From Bacteroidota bacterium (GTDB taxonomy: Bacteria; Bacteroidota; Ignavibacteria; UBA10030; BY39): a stretch of 50,876 nucleotides of DNA. This document shows positions 42,953 to 50,876 of the stretch, piece by piece; positions within the stretch are counted from its first letter, which is position 1, and each line of letters starts with the position of its first letter. A program made the position numbers and the translations under genes. The DNA lies in assembly GCA_030682385.1 (NCBI GenBank), contig JAUXOG010000026.1, forward strand, positions 1 to 50,876, in the 5' to 3' direction. The notes under the pieces were generated by a model, which worked only from the letters and a program-made list of their open reading frames with translations, had not been told where the DNA came from and searched no databases.

Positions 42953-43051
42953 TCTTATTCCTTTCTGTGATATTATAATTTATAAATGAACAATTGTATT
43001 ACTCTTTCTATTTTTTTTCACAATCAAAATGTTGTTATATCAACTCTACTT

Positions 43052-43807
43052 TTAAGACACTTCGATGGTTTTCATTTTCTTAGAGGTCAACGCAACGGCA
43101 ACTGCGGTAAATGCGTTGCAAAATACTATTGCATAACCTGTTGGAAAATCAAGATTATACGATAGAATTATAGCTATGAGATTTATTAATGTTCCGATTA
43201 ACCACGCTTTTGCAAGCAGCATTTTCTTTCCAATATATAACGATATGAGAGCTGGTGAAACCAGAATTGCAAAGACAACTAAAACTCCTGCAAGTTTTAC
43301 TGAGCTTGTAACAGTAATCGAAAATGTTACAAAAAAAAGAAGGTCTTTAATAAAACCTTTTGTCTTGTGGTGAAAATAGAAAATAAATACACCAAGAAAG
43401 GAATAGATTACAGCAACCTTTCCAATCTCTTCAAGAGGAGTGAATAATATGTCTGCCGCCATGAGTTTTTGGAATTCTTCCATTCCATGTTGAGTCTTTG
43501 ACAATATAATATAAACAGCCGAAACACCCAAGGCATACATCAGTCCGATAAATGCTTCAACATTATTTGCCTTTTTCGTCGCGTAAGCGATTAAGTATCC
43601 GCCAATAAGAGCAAAGGCAAGAGAAATGGGGTAAAGATAATTGCCATCAAAGAATAAAAGAGAAACAGCGGCGCCAACCGCCGACATCTGTCCGATAGCA
43701 AGGTCGGTAAAAATTATACCACGTCGGATAATCTCTAATCCAAAATATGAATGTATCCCGACGAGAACAACGGAGAGAACAAATGCAGAAAATAGAATAT
43801 CAGTCAC
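43052..43807 (-). CDS. znuB: metal ABC transporter permease (ZnuB/MntB type)
   Basis: A 251-residue membrane protein of the ABC-3 family with about seven to eight hydrophobic segments. Markers are GIHSYFGLEIIRRGIIFTDLAIGQMSAVGAAVS near the N-terminus and VKLAGVLVVFAILVSPALISL later. It forms the inner-membrane channel for Zn2+ or Mn2+ uptake. It overlaps the binding-protein gene by eight bases. No ATP-binding subunit gene follows, so the ATPase must be encoded elsewhere or shared. Confidence 0.92.
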   Translation of the reverse strand: MTDILFSAFVLSVVLVGIHSYFGLEIIRRGIIFTDLAIGQMSAVGAAVSLLFFDGNYLYPISLAFALIGGYLIAYATKKANNVEAFIGLMYALGVSAVYIILSKTQHGMEEFQKLMAADILFTPLEEIGKVAVIYSFLGVFIFYFHHKTKGFIKDLLFFVTFSITVTSSVKLAGVLVVFAILVSPALISLYIGKKMLLAKAWLIGTLINLIAIILSYNLDFPTGYAIVFCNAFTAVAVALTSKKMKTIEVS

Positions 43808-44693
43808 CGATTAATCTCCTTACTATTTCATCATAAAATTCAAAGATATTATTTGTATTACTCACAGATCCAATGTCATGGGGAATAATTTTCATATTAA
43901 TCTTGTATTTCGATGAAAGATATTTTGAAGCATCATCAGGATGATAAACATCCTGCAAAATATATTTTATATCGTTTGAAGAAATTATTTTCTCCAGCGA
44001 TTCAATATGACGCGAGGTTGGAGAAATTCCCGGCACGGGTTCGATTGTTCCCACAAGTTGGAAACCGACTCTTCGAAGTAAGTAATCATAAATCTTATGG
44101 TATTCAATGACCTTCGTACCCTTGAGTTTTTCCAGTGCCGCAGTCCATTCTTTTTCTTTCTGATAAAATTTTTCGAGAAATGCGTTGTTATTTTGTTCAT
44201 ACGTTACTTTATTAACAGGATCGATTTCCGATAATTTATGTGCAATAGCTGTAGAGATTTTGGGAATGTTTTTAAAATCCAGATGGAAATGTGGATTTCC
44301 ATCTGGATGAACATCGCCTTGCGCGCGGGAGATAGATGCAGGAACATCTATTAACTCGACATGTTTCGACAAATCGAGTATTCCCGGTGTGCCTACTTGA
44401 ATTTTAGAATTATTCGCCTGTCGCATCAATGGCGGCAACCAACCGATTTCAAGTTGTGCGCCATTTATTATCAGGATATCCGCCTTACGAAGCTTGGCAA
44501 TGAATGATGGCTTGGGTATTATAGTATGCGGATCCCATTCACATTTCGCTAAAGCAAAAACATTTACCTTATCTTTACCGACTTGCTCTACAATGCTTGC
44601 GATATACGGATATGTTGTTACAACATTTAGTTCATCTGCAAATATTGAACCAGTAAGAATTAAACTTATTAATACGATCATTATGTTTTTCAT
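43800..44693 (-). CDS. znuA: metal ABC transporter substrate-binding protein (ZnuA type)
   Basis: A 297-residue cluster A-I binding protein. The ATG at 44693 is chosen over a TTG five codons upstream because AAGGAG lies six bases ahead. A signal peptide (SLILTGSIFADE) precedes the domain. Metal-site residues are visible: His in CEWDPHTIIPKPS, His in the VHPDGNPHFHLD block, His in VIEYHKIYDYL and Asp/His near VYHPDD. Zinc is likeliest given the neighbours; Mn is possible. It follows the outer-membrane barrel gene by 16 bases and overlaps znuB. Confidence 0.9.
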   Translation of the reverse strand: MKNIMIVLISLILTGSIFADELNVVTTYPYIASIVEQVGKDKVNVFALAKCEWDPHTIIPKPSFIAKLRKADILIINGAQLEIGWLPPLMRQANNSKIQVGTPGILDLSKHVELIDVPASISRAQGDVHPDGNPHFHLDFKNIPKISTAIAHKLSEIDPVNKVTYEQNNNAFLEKFYQKEKEWTAALEKLKGTKVIEYHKIYDYLLRRVGFQLVGTIEPVPGISPTSRHIESLEKIISSNDIKYILQDVYHPDDASKYLSSKYKINMKIIPHDIGSVSNTNNIFEFYDEIVRRLIGD

Positions 44694-44709
44694 TTTTTTC
44701 TCCTTCAAA

Positions 44710-45990
44710 TTAAAACGAATGTGCGCCGTGGGCGCCGATTGCCAAATTGACTTGCAGCAAAATTTCGTTATTTATTTTATGACTATCTTCAAAATATTTA
44801 GTCCGATCATGATTATACTGTAATCTGATGCGGGAAAACTCGGTGGGGTTGTATTCTATCATACTCGATAATTGAGGCATGAAATCCGGAAGGTCGAGCG
44901 TGCTGCTGTTTCTAACAATTTCATTTTTCATTAAAAGATCGTAGCGAAAACCGATTCTCCAGTTTTGTGATAATTTATAAACCAACTGTGAATACAAGCC
45001 CGATTGATCCTTATTAATATCTCCTTTCATAGTGGTTCCTATAGAATCTTTATAGTATAAATCTCCTTTTGTTGTTTTATTAAGAAACTCAGTCTGAAGA
45101 GTAATATCTCTGTCTGATTCAATAATATATTTCAAAGTAAGATTAGCATTCAGGATTTTTGTATCTGCATAAACTGCATGACCATCGGGTGCATCCGTAT
45201 CGATGCCGTGATTCAAGCGGCTTTTTCCAAAAGCACCTGATATGCCGGCAAGCACTATAAGGTTGTCGACATCAATCGATGTCCTCACGAAACCTGTATA
45301 AAGATTTGGTGCATTGCTGCTGCTTACTTTGATAGAACCTGAAATATCCTGAAAACCATCTGCGCCAAAGCTTATCTCGTTATTGCCTTGAAGCAGTTCA
45401 CAACCGAACATTAAATAAAAATCAGTTGGCGCAACCCAATTTATTTGCATACCTATTTCACTAAGTCCGTGAGAACCAAAGAAAGATTTATAAACGAGAG
45501 GCATATTTGCAAACGCCCAATAATGCGCATGCTGTTCGTTGATTCGTCCGAAGCTGCTTAAAAACTTTCCGCCTTTAATCTGAAATCCGAGAGGTAAGCT
45601 GCGGGTTAAAAAATAACCCTCTTCTATTCCAAACCCCTCAGCAGATAAATGAAATATTCCGAATAAATCAAAATACGGATCCACGGTTGAGGCAACAACC
45701 AATTCACCATAATTAAGATTAAATCCGGATCTTGAATTCATTTCTGCGTGCTCATGACCATGAGCAGATTCTTCTAGAGTCGAGTGAATCAAACCCGGCA
45801 CCTCAAATAGATTGTAGTCATCATTCTTTATATCACGATACAAATATGATACATCGAGAATGAATGATATATCCGGAACGAATTTAGATTGTGAAAACGG
45901 GTTGTCGCCCGATTGTTGTTCTGTTTGAGCCGAAAGATTTACATTTATTAAAATACTAAGATTAATAAGAAACCAAGTCAATTTTTTCAT
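44710..45990 (-). CDS. His-rich outer-membrane beta-barrel of metal-uptake operon
   Basis: A 426-residue protein: signal peptide (1-21, NLSAQ), then alternating amphipathic strands and a terminal Phe (GAHGAHSF), as expected of an outer-membrane barrel. His-rich patches ESAHGHEHAEM (about 74-84) and NEQHAHYWAF, and the His-containing end, suggest metal binding. It is immediately upstream of znuA and znuB and follows the small His/Cys protein. It lacks a TonB-box/plug layout and at 426 residues is too short for a TonB-dependent receptor. A zinc-specific porin or metallophore-independent channel is the best inference. Confidence 0.78.
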   Translation of the reverse strand: MKKLTWFLINLSILINVNLSAQTEQQSGDNPFSQSKFVPDISFILDVSYLYRDIKNDDYNLFEVPGLIHSTLEESAHGHEHAEMNSRSGFNLNYGELVVASTVDPYFDLFGIFHLSAEGFGIEEGYFLTRSLPLGFQIKGGKFLSSFGRINEQHAHYWAFANMPLVYKSFFGSHGLSEIGMQINWVAPTDFYLMFGCELLQGNNEISFGADGFQDISGSIKVSSSNAPNLYTGFVRTSIDVDNLIVLAGISGAFGKSRLNHGIDTDAPDGHAVYADTKILNANLTLKYIIESDRDITLQTEFLNKTTKGDLYYKDSIGTTMKGDINKDQSGLYSQLVYKLSQNWRIGFRYDLLMKNEIVRNSSTLDLPDFMPQLSSMIEYNPTEFSRIRLQYNHDRTKYFEDSHKINNEILLQVNLAIGAHGAHSF

Positions 45991-46094
45991 GTTTGTTTTC
46001 CCTTTATAAAAAATTTATTTAAGTAACGAATGATGTCGGATCGCGAGAATATTATTCCTCATCAAGATCCAACAAATATTTTTAATTATCTAAA

Positions 46095-46376
46095 TTAAAT
46101 GTAAAGGATTGGGAATGGGGGCGCTCTTCCACGTGAAGCGTGTATGAATGGGGGGGTAGAATATATAAGAATGGTGCAAGATACACCGAACAGAATTTGT
46201 AGAATAAAAATAATTGTCTGCTGAAGAACCAAAGCATTATGAATTGTTCGTACTAAAAGGCAGGCGGGACAGTTATCTTCATGTCCTTTTAAATTATCTG
46301 CATGAACATGAATAGATAACCCAGCTAATAAAACTATAAGATATAAAACAAGTAAGCCTGTAAGTAACTTTTTCAT
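46095..46376 (-). CDS. small His/Cys membrane protein heading metal-uptake operon
   Basis: A 93-residue protein from the ATG at 46376, where a Lys-Lys start and hydrophobic segment begin; a longer frame upstream is not supported. It has two hydrophobic segments (about 5-22 and 45-65), a short His/Cys stretch between them (HVHADNLKGHEDNCPACLL) and a Pro/Arg-rich end (ASRGRAPPF). Small proteins with CPxC and a terminal R-x-P-P motif are often found next to Cu/Zn transport genes. A metal sensor or chaperone at the membrane is possible. It is the first gene of the barrel-znuA-znuB block. Confidence 0.65.
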   Translation of the reverse strand: MKKLLTGLLVLYLIVLLAGLSIHVHADNLKGHEDNCPACLLVRTIHNALVLQQTIIFILQILFGVSCTILIYSTPPFIHASRGRAPPFPILYI

Positions 46377-46447
46377 TGTACAAATATATCTAACACTTAT
46401 CTCATTTGCAACAATTTTACAATCTATCGGTTTGTACACAATTAGAA

Positions 46448-46490
46448 GACTTAGGTAAACAGACTCAGTGCTGATGTTAAAGAATTCATT
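46448..46490 (-). promoter_or_regulatory. two-block element shared with 32379-32421 (copy 2)
   Basis: Plus strand GACTTAGGTAAACAGACTC (46448-46466), ten different bases, then TTAAAGAATTCATT (46477-46490), identical in blocks and spacing to the copy in the moaA leader. It lies 70-115 bases upstream of the small His/Cys gene on minus and also within the mntH upstream region on plus. Confidence 0.6.
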
Positions 46491-46627
46491 GCTTACAATA
46501 TATTTTTCTAACCTGAGACGCAGAACAACGATTTGACTCATTGATTTCCTTGAGATTTTTGAGTTAAGCAAAATGAGATAATTAGATTATTTTCAAAATA
46601 TTTCCTATCTTTTGATGATTGAAAAAG

Positions 46628-46743
46628 CCCCATCGTTAACCGAGACCATAACGATATGGGGGGTAAACACAATTATCACAAGTTCCGAGATAGAGGAACT
46701 AATCCCTCAGCGATTATTAACCGCAGGAGGACAAAATGAATAT
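46628..46743 (+). promoter_or_regulatory. structured leader and 3-codon upstream frame of mntH
   Basis: The stretch holds a stem CCCCATCGTTA/TAACGATATGGGG with a 2-base bulge (46628-46661) and a perfect 6-bp stem AGTTCC/GGAACT (46681-46700). CCTC (46705-46708) is able to pair with the AGGAGG at 46725-46730. AGGAGG is ideally spaced (5 bases) for ATG at 46736, which reads Met-Asn-Ile-stop, and its TGA overlaps the mntH ATG at 46744. This suggests translational control of mntH. It matches no riboswitch class I can name. Confidence 0.45.
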
Positions 46744-48036
46744 ATGATTAAAAAGATAAAATATTTTTTAAACGATATAAGAAATAAAAAACAGCATAAA
46801 CCTCGGTTTGCAGCAGGCGATTTGTTGAAATACATCGGACCAGGTTTGTTGGTTACAGTTGGTTTTATTGACCCTGGAAACTGGGCTTCAAACCTTGCAG
46901 CAGGTTCCGATTATGGGTATTCTTTGTTGTGGGTAATTACACTCTCAACTATTATGCTTATTATTTTGCAACACAACGTCGCACATTTAGGTATTGCGAC
47001 CGGCTTATGTTTATCCGAAGCAACGACCAAACATCTCAAGCCCTGGACGGGCAGAGGAATTTTAACGACCGCAATGTTGGCTTCGGCTGCAACTTCGATG
47101 GCTGAAATTTTAGGAGCTGCAATAGCTTTAAATATGCTTTTTAATATTCCGCTCAAGATAGGCGCCGTGATGGCGCTTATTTTTGTTGTCATAATGTTGT
47201 TTACAAATTCTTACAAAGTCATCGAAAAATGGATAATAGGATTTGTTTCCATCATTGGATTGGCGTTCATTTACGAATTGTATTTGGTGGATATAAATTG
47301 GAGTGTCGCCGCTGCAAGCTGGTTGACACCTTCGATACCAAAAGGTTCGATGATTATTGTTATGAGCGTGCTCGGAGCCGTTGTAATGCCGCATAATTTG
47401 TTTTTACATTCAGAAATAATCCAAAGCCGACAGTGGAATATCAAGGACGATAAAATTATTAAACGACAATTGGATTATGAGTTTTTAGATACTTTGTTCT
47501 CAATGATTATCGGTTGGGCAATAAACAGTGCAATGATATTATTGGCTGCTGCAACTTTTTTTCAAAGCAATATCCCTGTTTCCGAATTACAGCAAGCCGA
47601 AAATTTGTTGACGCCTCTACTGGGCAAAGCTGCATCTTTCGTTTTTGCAATCGCACTCTTATTTGCAGGAATTGCTTCTTCTATTACCTCTGGTATGGCT
47701 GGAGGTTCAATCTTCGCCGGATTTTTTACCGAACCTTACGATATAAAAGATAACCACTCGAAGTTAGGCGTGGCTGTATCACTTGTATCTGCTTTACTGA
47801 TTATTTTTTTCATTACCGATCCGTTCAAAGGCTTGATCTACTCACAAATGTTTTTAAGCATTCAACTTCCTATCACTATCTTTTTACAAATTCACCTTAC
47901 TTCCTCGAAACGTGTGATGGGAAAATATGCTAACAAACCTTTAACAAAATTCACTCTCTTAATCATCGGAAGCATTGTTGCGGGTCTAAACATTTTACTT
48001 CTGTTAAGCATGTTCTTCCCAATCGGAATTAATTAG
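46744..48036 (+). CDS. mntH: Nramp-family Mn2+/Fe2+ transporter
   Basis: A 430-residue membrane protein with about eleven helices. The family metal-binding motifs are DPGNWASN in helix 1 and MPHNLFLHS in helix 6, both intact, so divalent metal uptake driven by protons is expected. A frame from ATG at 46612 would add 44 residues of unusual composition that overlap hairpins; the ATG at 46744 fits family length better. It is divergent from the zinc-type uptake cluster. Confidence 0.92.
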   Translation: MIKKIKYFLNDIRNKKQHKPRFAAGDLLKYIGPGLLVTVGFIDPGNWASNLAAGSDYGYSLLWVITLSTIMLIILQHNVAHLGIATGLCLSEATTKHLKPWTGRGILTTAMLASAATSMAEILGAAIALNMLFNIPLKIGAVMALIFVVIMLFTNSYKVIEKWIIGFVSIIGLAFIYELYLVDINWSVAAASWLTPSIPKGSMIIVMSVLGAVVMPHNLFLHSEIIQSRQWNIKDDKIIKRQLDYEFLDTLFSMIIGWAINSAMILLAAATFFQSNIPVSELQQAENLLTPLLGKAASFVFAIALLFAGIASSITSGMAGGSIFAGFFTEPYDIKDNHSKLGVAVSLVSALLIIFFITDPFKGLIYSQMFLSIQLPITIFLQIHLTSSKRVMGKYANKPLTKFTLLIIGSIVAGLNILLLLSMFFPIGIN

Positions 48037-48170
48037 CATAACAAAACCATTCCAGCCTGAAAATAATTTGTATTTAGCTGATTTATTACTTAATTTTCTC
48101 CATCAAAATATTTATTGTTCTATATTTATAATTAAATAAATTTTACAATAACAAATTTTAGGAGGAGTAT

Positions 48171-49523
48171 ATGAAAACATTAATTTTGATGCTGGTACTA
48201 ATCATTTTAATTCCGTTCATTCTATTAGCTCAGGAGAAAAAAGTTGGCGACGAAGCGTTGGGAACTCGGAAGTATGCTGATTTTGAAAAGCCCGAAGTTT
48301 GCGGCAGCTCATGCCATATCGACTTTTACCAACAATGGAAACAGGCGATGATGTCTCAAGCTTACACTCATCACTGGGATGAGATTGAGTATTTTAAACT
48401 TGCAGTTCCTCACGCCGAGAAAGACCCAAAAGTTGCCGGTGTTAAAGCGGGCTGCAACGGATGCCATTCGCCGATTGCCTTCCTTGCCGGCGATGTTCCA
48501 CCGCCAAAGCCGGAAGAAAACAGCCGCGCCAATGAATCTGTGTCGTGCGATTTTTGCCACACAGTTACCGGCTTCAAAGGAGATGTTCCGCACAATTACA
48601 ATTATATATCAGAACCGGGAAAAGTTAAGTATGGAAATCGTGAAGGTGTAGTATCGCCTGCACACAAAACTATGTATTCTACTTTTCACAGAAGTTCCGA
48701 CTTATGTGGCACTTGCCATAACGAAAAGAATCCTTATGATATTTGGGTAAAATCTACTCACCTCGAATGGAAAGAAGGTCCGTATGCAAAGGAAGGTGTT
48801 AGATGTCAGGATTGCCATATGACTTACGCAAAAGGGCATAATGCAGCGATGGCTTCTGAGCTTCCCGATGTTGCACAGCATCTCTTTCACGGTGCGCACG
48901 ACCCTGGAAAAGTTCGTGGTGTAATTGAGATTCGTATCCATCCCGATATACGAGCGGTTGAGCCGGGTGAGAAAGTGAAATTTACCGCTGCTTTATTTAA
49001 TCAAAAAACCGGACATAAGTTTCCGACTGGTTCGGCAGAAGAAAGACTTCTATGGCTGCACACTGAGGCGAAGGATGCAAAAGGAAATGTACATCATCTG
49101 AAAGTTGATAAGAAAGGTTTTGCCAGTGAAGAATATACAATTGCTGCAAATACACTTGCATATCAGGATATGGGAATACCACTAAACATCCCTGACTTCA
49201 AAGGAATCCAGCGAGATGGAATTCCAGAAGGAGATCGCATTTACCGTTTACCGTATCTTGACCCACAGGGACGAATGACAATAATGCAGTGGAACACAGC
49301 TTCGTTTGCAACAGATTACCGGATTGGACCGCGCGAAACAAAATTAGAAACATTTACGTGGACAATTCCCAACGACGCTGCACCGGGACCGATGACAGTG
49401 AGAGCTGCATTATATTATCAAAAGCTTCCAACATATGTCGCTGAATACTTAGGCGTGCCTAAAGAAGAAGCTGATCCGCTTGAAGTAAATTTCCACGAGA
49501 CCACAATAAATATTATTAAATAA
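48171..49523 (+). CDS. exported multihaem c-type cytochrome
   Basis: A 450-residue protein with a signal peptide (1-21). Four canonical haem motifs are present: CNGCH (95-99), CDFCH (126-130), CGTCH (179-183) and CQDCH (212-216). A fifth unusual one is Cys44-Gly-Ser-Ser-Cys48-His49 (CX3CH), in the position where related cytochrome c554-type proteins have their first haem (followed by DFYQQWKQAM). The second half (about 250-450) is a beta-rich domain without haem motifs. GGAGGAG precedes the ATG. It is followed 18 bases later by a porin-cytochrome gene, suggesting a periplasm-to-outer-membrane electron chain. Confidence 0.9.
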   Translation: MKTLILMLVLIILIPFILLAQEKKVGDEALGTRKYADFEKPEVCGSSCHIDFYQQWKQAMMSQAYTHHWDEIEYFKLAVPHAEKDPKVAGVKAGCNGCHSPIAFLAGDVPPPKPEENSRANESVSCDFCHTVTGFKGDVPHNYNYISEPGKVKYGNREGVVSPAHKTMYSTFHRSSDLCGTCHNEKNPYDIWVKSTHLEWKEGPYAKEGVRCQDCHMTYAKGHNAAMASELPDVAQHLFHGAHDPGKVRGVIEIRIHPDIRAVEPGEKVKFTAALFNQKTGHKFPTGSAEERLLWLHTEAKDAKGNVHHLKVDKKGFASEEYTIAANTLAYQDMGIPLNIPDFKGIQRDGIPEGDRIYRLPYLDPQGRMTIMQWNTASFATDYRIGPRETKLETFTWTIPNDAAPGPMTVRAALYYQKLPTYVAEYLGVPKEEADPLEVNFHETTINIIK

Positions 49524-49541
49524 AAAGAGGAGACGGACAAC

Positions 49542-50711
49542 ATGAAAAAATTAATCATTCCAACATTTGCATTGTTTGTTTGTGTGCTTTTTATTATCGA
49601 ACAATCATCAGCGATTCCTGCTTATGCGCGGAAGTACGATATGTCGTGCAATGTATGCCATTCACCTGCGCCTAAGTTAAAACCTTACGGACTTGAATTT
49701 GCTGCGAACGGATACCAGTTAAAAGATAAGGAAGCACCCCGTTTTACACGCGAGACTGGCGACCAAGACTTATTACTTATGCGGGAGCTTCCGCTTGCAT
49801 TACGTATCGACGGATTTTCGCGCTTTCAACCGCAGAACGAGCCGAAAGCCGATATCCAGTGGCCCTTCATAGTCAAAATTCTTTCCAGCGGACAGATTGC
49901 AAAAGATGTTTCCTACTTTTTCTATTTTCTTTTTGATGAACGAGGTAAGGTTGCCGGAGTAGAAGATGCTTTCCTCTACTTTAACAATATCGGCGGAGCT
50001 GAATTCGATATTATGGGCGGTCAATATCAAGTCGCAGATCCGATTTTTAAAAGAGAACTCCGCTCAACCTTCGAAGATTACGAGATATACAAAGTTAAAC
50101 CCGAAATGTCAAAAGCCGATTTAACATACGACCGCGGATTAATGTTGAATTACACTTTACCAACCGAAACAGATTTGTTTGTATCTGTTTTGAATGGAAA
50201 TGGCATCGGTCCGATGAGCGAGAGTGGTTTCGACGACGACCCGTACAAAAATTTCTTCTTCCGGATTGCTCAACCGATTACTGAGAATGTTCAAATCGGA
50301 GGTTTAGGATATTTGGGAAAAGAAAGTATTACTAAACCACTCGGAACGTTCAATAATAACATTACAATGTTCGGTGCAGACGCAACGATTGAAACGGAAA
50401 ATTTCGAGCTGTCCGGTCAATTTGTTTATAGAAAAGATAAGAATCCATTGTTCCAAAGTATCGATACATCAAAAGCAAGTAGTGGTGGATTTGCCCAGTT
50501 TATGTATGCCCCCGAAGGCGATAAGAGCAAGTGGTATTTGTTCCTAATTTATAATAAAATCAAATCCGACATTGATTATTTGAATTATCACACTGTGGCG
50601 GGGAATTTCAGTTATCTTCTCGCTCGAAATTTGAAACTAATGTGTGAATACGGTTACGACATCGAGCGGAAGAAAAACAGCTTTACGTTTGGGTTTGTAA
50701 CTGCATTCTAA
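49542..50711 (+). CDS. monohaem cytochrome fused to outer-membrane beta-barrel
   Basis: A 389-residue protein: signal peptide (1-24, SSAIP), then IPAYARKYDMSCNVCHSPAP with a single CxxCH haem site (Cys36-Cys39-His40) and a conserved LKPYGLEFAANGYQL block. About 300 residues of alternating amphipathic strands follow, ending in Phe (FGFVTAF). This fits an outer-membrane barrel carrying one haem near its periplasmic mouth. Similar proteins occur next to multihaem cytochromes in metal- or oxygen-respiring bacteria; a porin-cytochrome conduit for extracellular electron transfer is the best inference. AGAGGAGACGG precedes the ATG; a strong terminator follows. Confidence 0.82.
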   Translation: MKKLIIPTFALFVCVLFIIEQSSAIPAYARKYDMSCNVCHSPAPKLKPYGLEFAANGYQLKDKEAPRFTRETGDQDLLLMRELPLALRIDGFSRFQPQNEPKADIQWPFIVKILSSGQIAKDVSYFFYFLFDERGKVAGVEDAFLYFNNIGGAEFDIMGGQYQVADPIFKRELRSTFEDYEIYKVKPEMSKADLTYDRGLMLNYTLPTETDLFVSVLNGNGIGPMSESGFDDDPYKNFFFRIAQPITENVQIGGLGYLGKESITKPLGTFNNNITMFGADATIETENFELSGQFVYRKDKNPLFQSIDTSKASSGGFAQFMYAPEGDKSKWYLFLIYNKIKSDIDYLNYHTVAGNFSYLLARNLKLMCEYGYDIERKKNSFTFGFVTAF

Positions 50712-50721
50712 ATAAAAATGA

Positions 50722-50760
50722 AAACCCTGCTTCTCATTATTCTGAGAGCAGGGTTTTTTA
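50722..50760 (+). terminator. intrinsic terminator of the cytochrome operon
   Basis: AACCCTGCT/AGCAGGGTT, extended by CTC/GAG, forms a strong hairpin with a short loop followed by a run of T. Confidence 0.92.
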
Positions 50761-50811
50761 TTTTAGGAGTTATCGGAAATTTACATCATCTAACTGAAGT
50801 TACGCAGAACA

Positions 50812-50838
50812 GTCATTCTGAACGAAGTGAAGAATCTT
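50812..50838. repeat. dispersed intergenic repeat (CATTCTGAACGAAGTGAAGA type)
   Basis: GTCATTCTGAACGAAGTGAA and the bases after it are a variant of a word (CATTCTGAGCGAAGCGAAGA) that I recall recurring between genes in many Bacteroidota and related genomes. Function unknown. No gene is visible from 50761 to the window end. Confidence 0.5.
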
Positions 50839-50876
50839 AAACCTCAATTTTGAGCTGTTTTTAGATGTTTCGCTTC

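Noticed and set aside
46377-46447. Possible Zur/Fur operator upstream of the small His/Cys gene
   Set aside because: The AT-rich segment has a loose match only; no convincing palindrome could be written down.
46612-46743. N-terminal extension of the Nramp transporter from ATG 46612
   Set aside because: The 44 residues have no resemblance to Nramp N-termini and are encoded by hairpin-forming sequence; the start at 46744 fits the family better, though the longer form cannot be excluded.
1-50876. tRNA, rRNA, CRISPR arrays or prophage genes
   Set aside because: No cloverleaf-like sequence, regularly spaced repeats or phage structural genes were recognised by reading; a dedicated scan could still find a missed tRNA.

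Overview
The window looks like a piece of chromosome from an AT-rich, Gram-negative member of the Bacteroidota/Chlorobiota (FCB) group, most likely an Ignavibacteria-type bacterium. Five large secreted proteins end in the type IX secretion (T9SS) C-terminal sorting domain with the NPFNP motif. Outer-membrane barrels end in Phe, there is a Tat-exported molybdenum enzyme, and short palindromic repeats lie between genes. This placement is inferred from protein style only; there is no rRNA or other marker to fix it. I see no tRNA, rRNA, CRISPR array or prophage.

Layout. 1-4230: a large secreted FISUMP-domain gene cut in two by an IS4-superfamily insertion sequence (IS); the reading frame closes again if the IS and one copy of its target duplication are removed. 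4234-13341 (all minus): aldehyde dehydrogenase, an orphan HicB antitoxin, then a long collinear block plsY - transketolase N subunit - four-gene nuclease cassette - transketolase C subunit - htrA - purB. The cassette has two PD-(D/E)XK nucleases (one HrgA-like with a HARE-HTH domain) and two unknown small proteins, and lacks a methyltransferase. 13488-20790 (plus): four consecutive T9SS-exported proteins. 20975-22025: an alkyltransferase-like protein followed by a scar of two gene fragments. 22226-24474 (minus): marR-yceI-metallophosphoesterase. 24652-28470: secreted subtilisin-like protease. 28737-32425 (minus): comF, uvrB and a broken moaA behind a probable molybdenum-cofactor riboswitch with a terminator/antiterminator.

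32446-38347 (minus) is a sulfur-respiration operon: Cys-rich MerR regulator, Mo-bisPGD catalytic subunit, four-cluster ferredoxin subunit, NrfD/PsrC membrane anchor, two YeeE/YedE (TsuA-like) half transporters and an exported rhodanese-fold protein lacking its catalytic Cys. 38612-42952: an OB-fold/cupin fusion, a Cys-containing domain protein, two methyltransferases, a methionine gamma-lyase-type PLP enzyme and a His-rich NifX-like protein. 43052-46376: a metal-uptake cluster (small His/Cys membrane protein, His-rich outer-membrane barrel, ZnuA, ZnuB) without an ATPase. 46744-48036: an Nramp metal transporter behind a structured leader. 48171-50711: a multihaem cytochrome and a monohaem cytochrome fused to an outer-membrane barrel, a likely electron-transfer pair across the outer membrane.

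Together the right half describes a cell that respires sulfur compounds through a quinone-linked molybdoenzyme, may move electrons across its outer membrane, and invests in acquiring Mo, Zn and Mn. The left half holds housekeeping genes and secreted T9SS cargo. Several genes are broken (FISUMP gene, ybaK, a metallophosphoesterase fragment, moaA); the moaA breaks lie in G homopolymers and could partly be sequencing errors.
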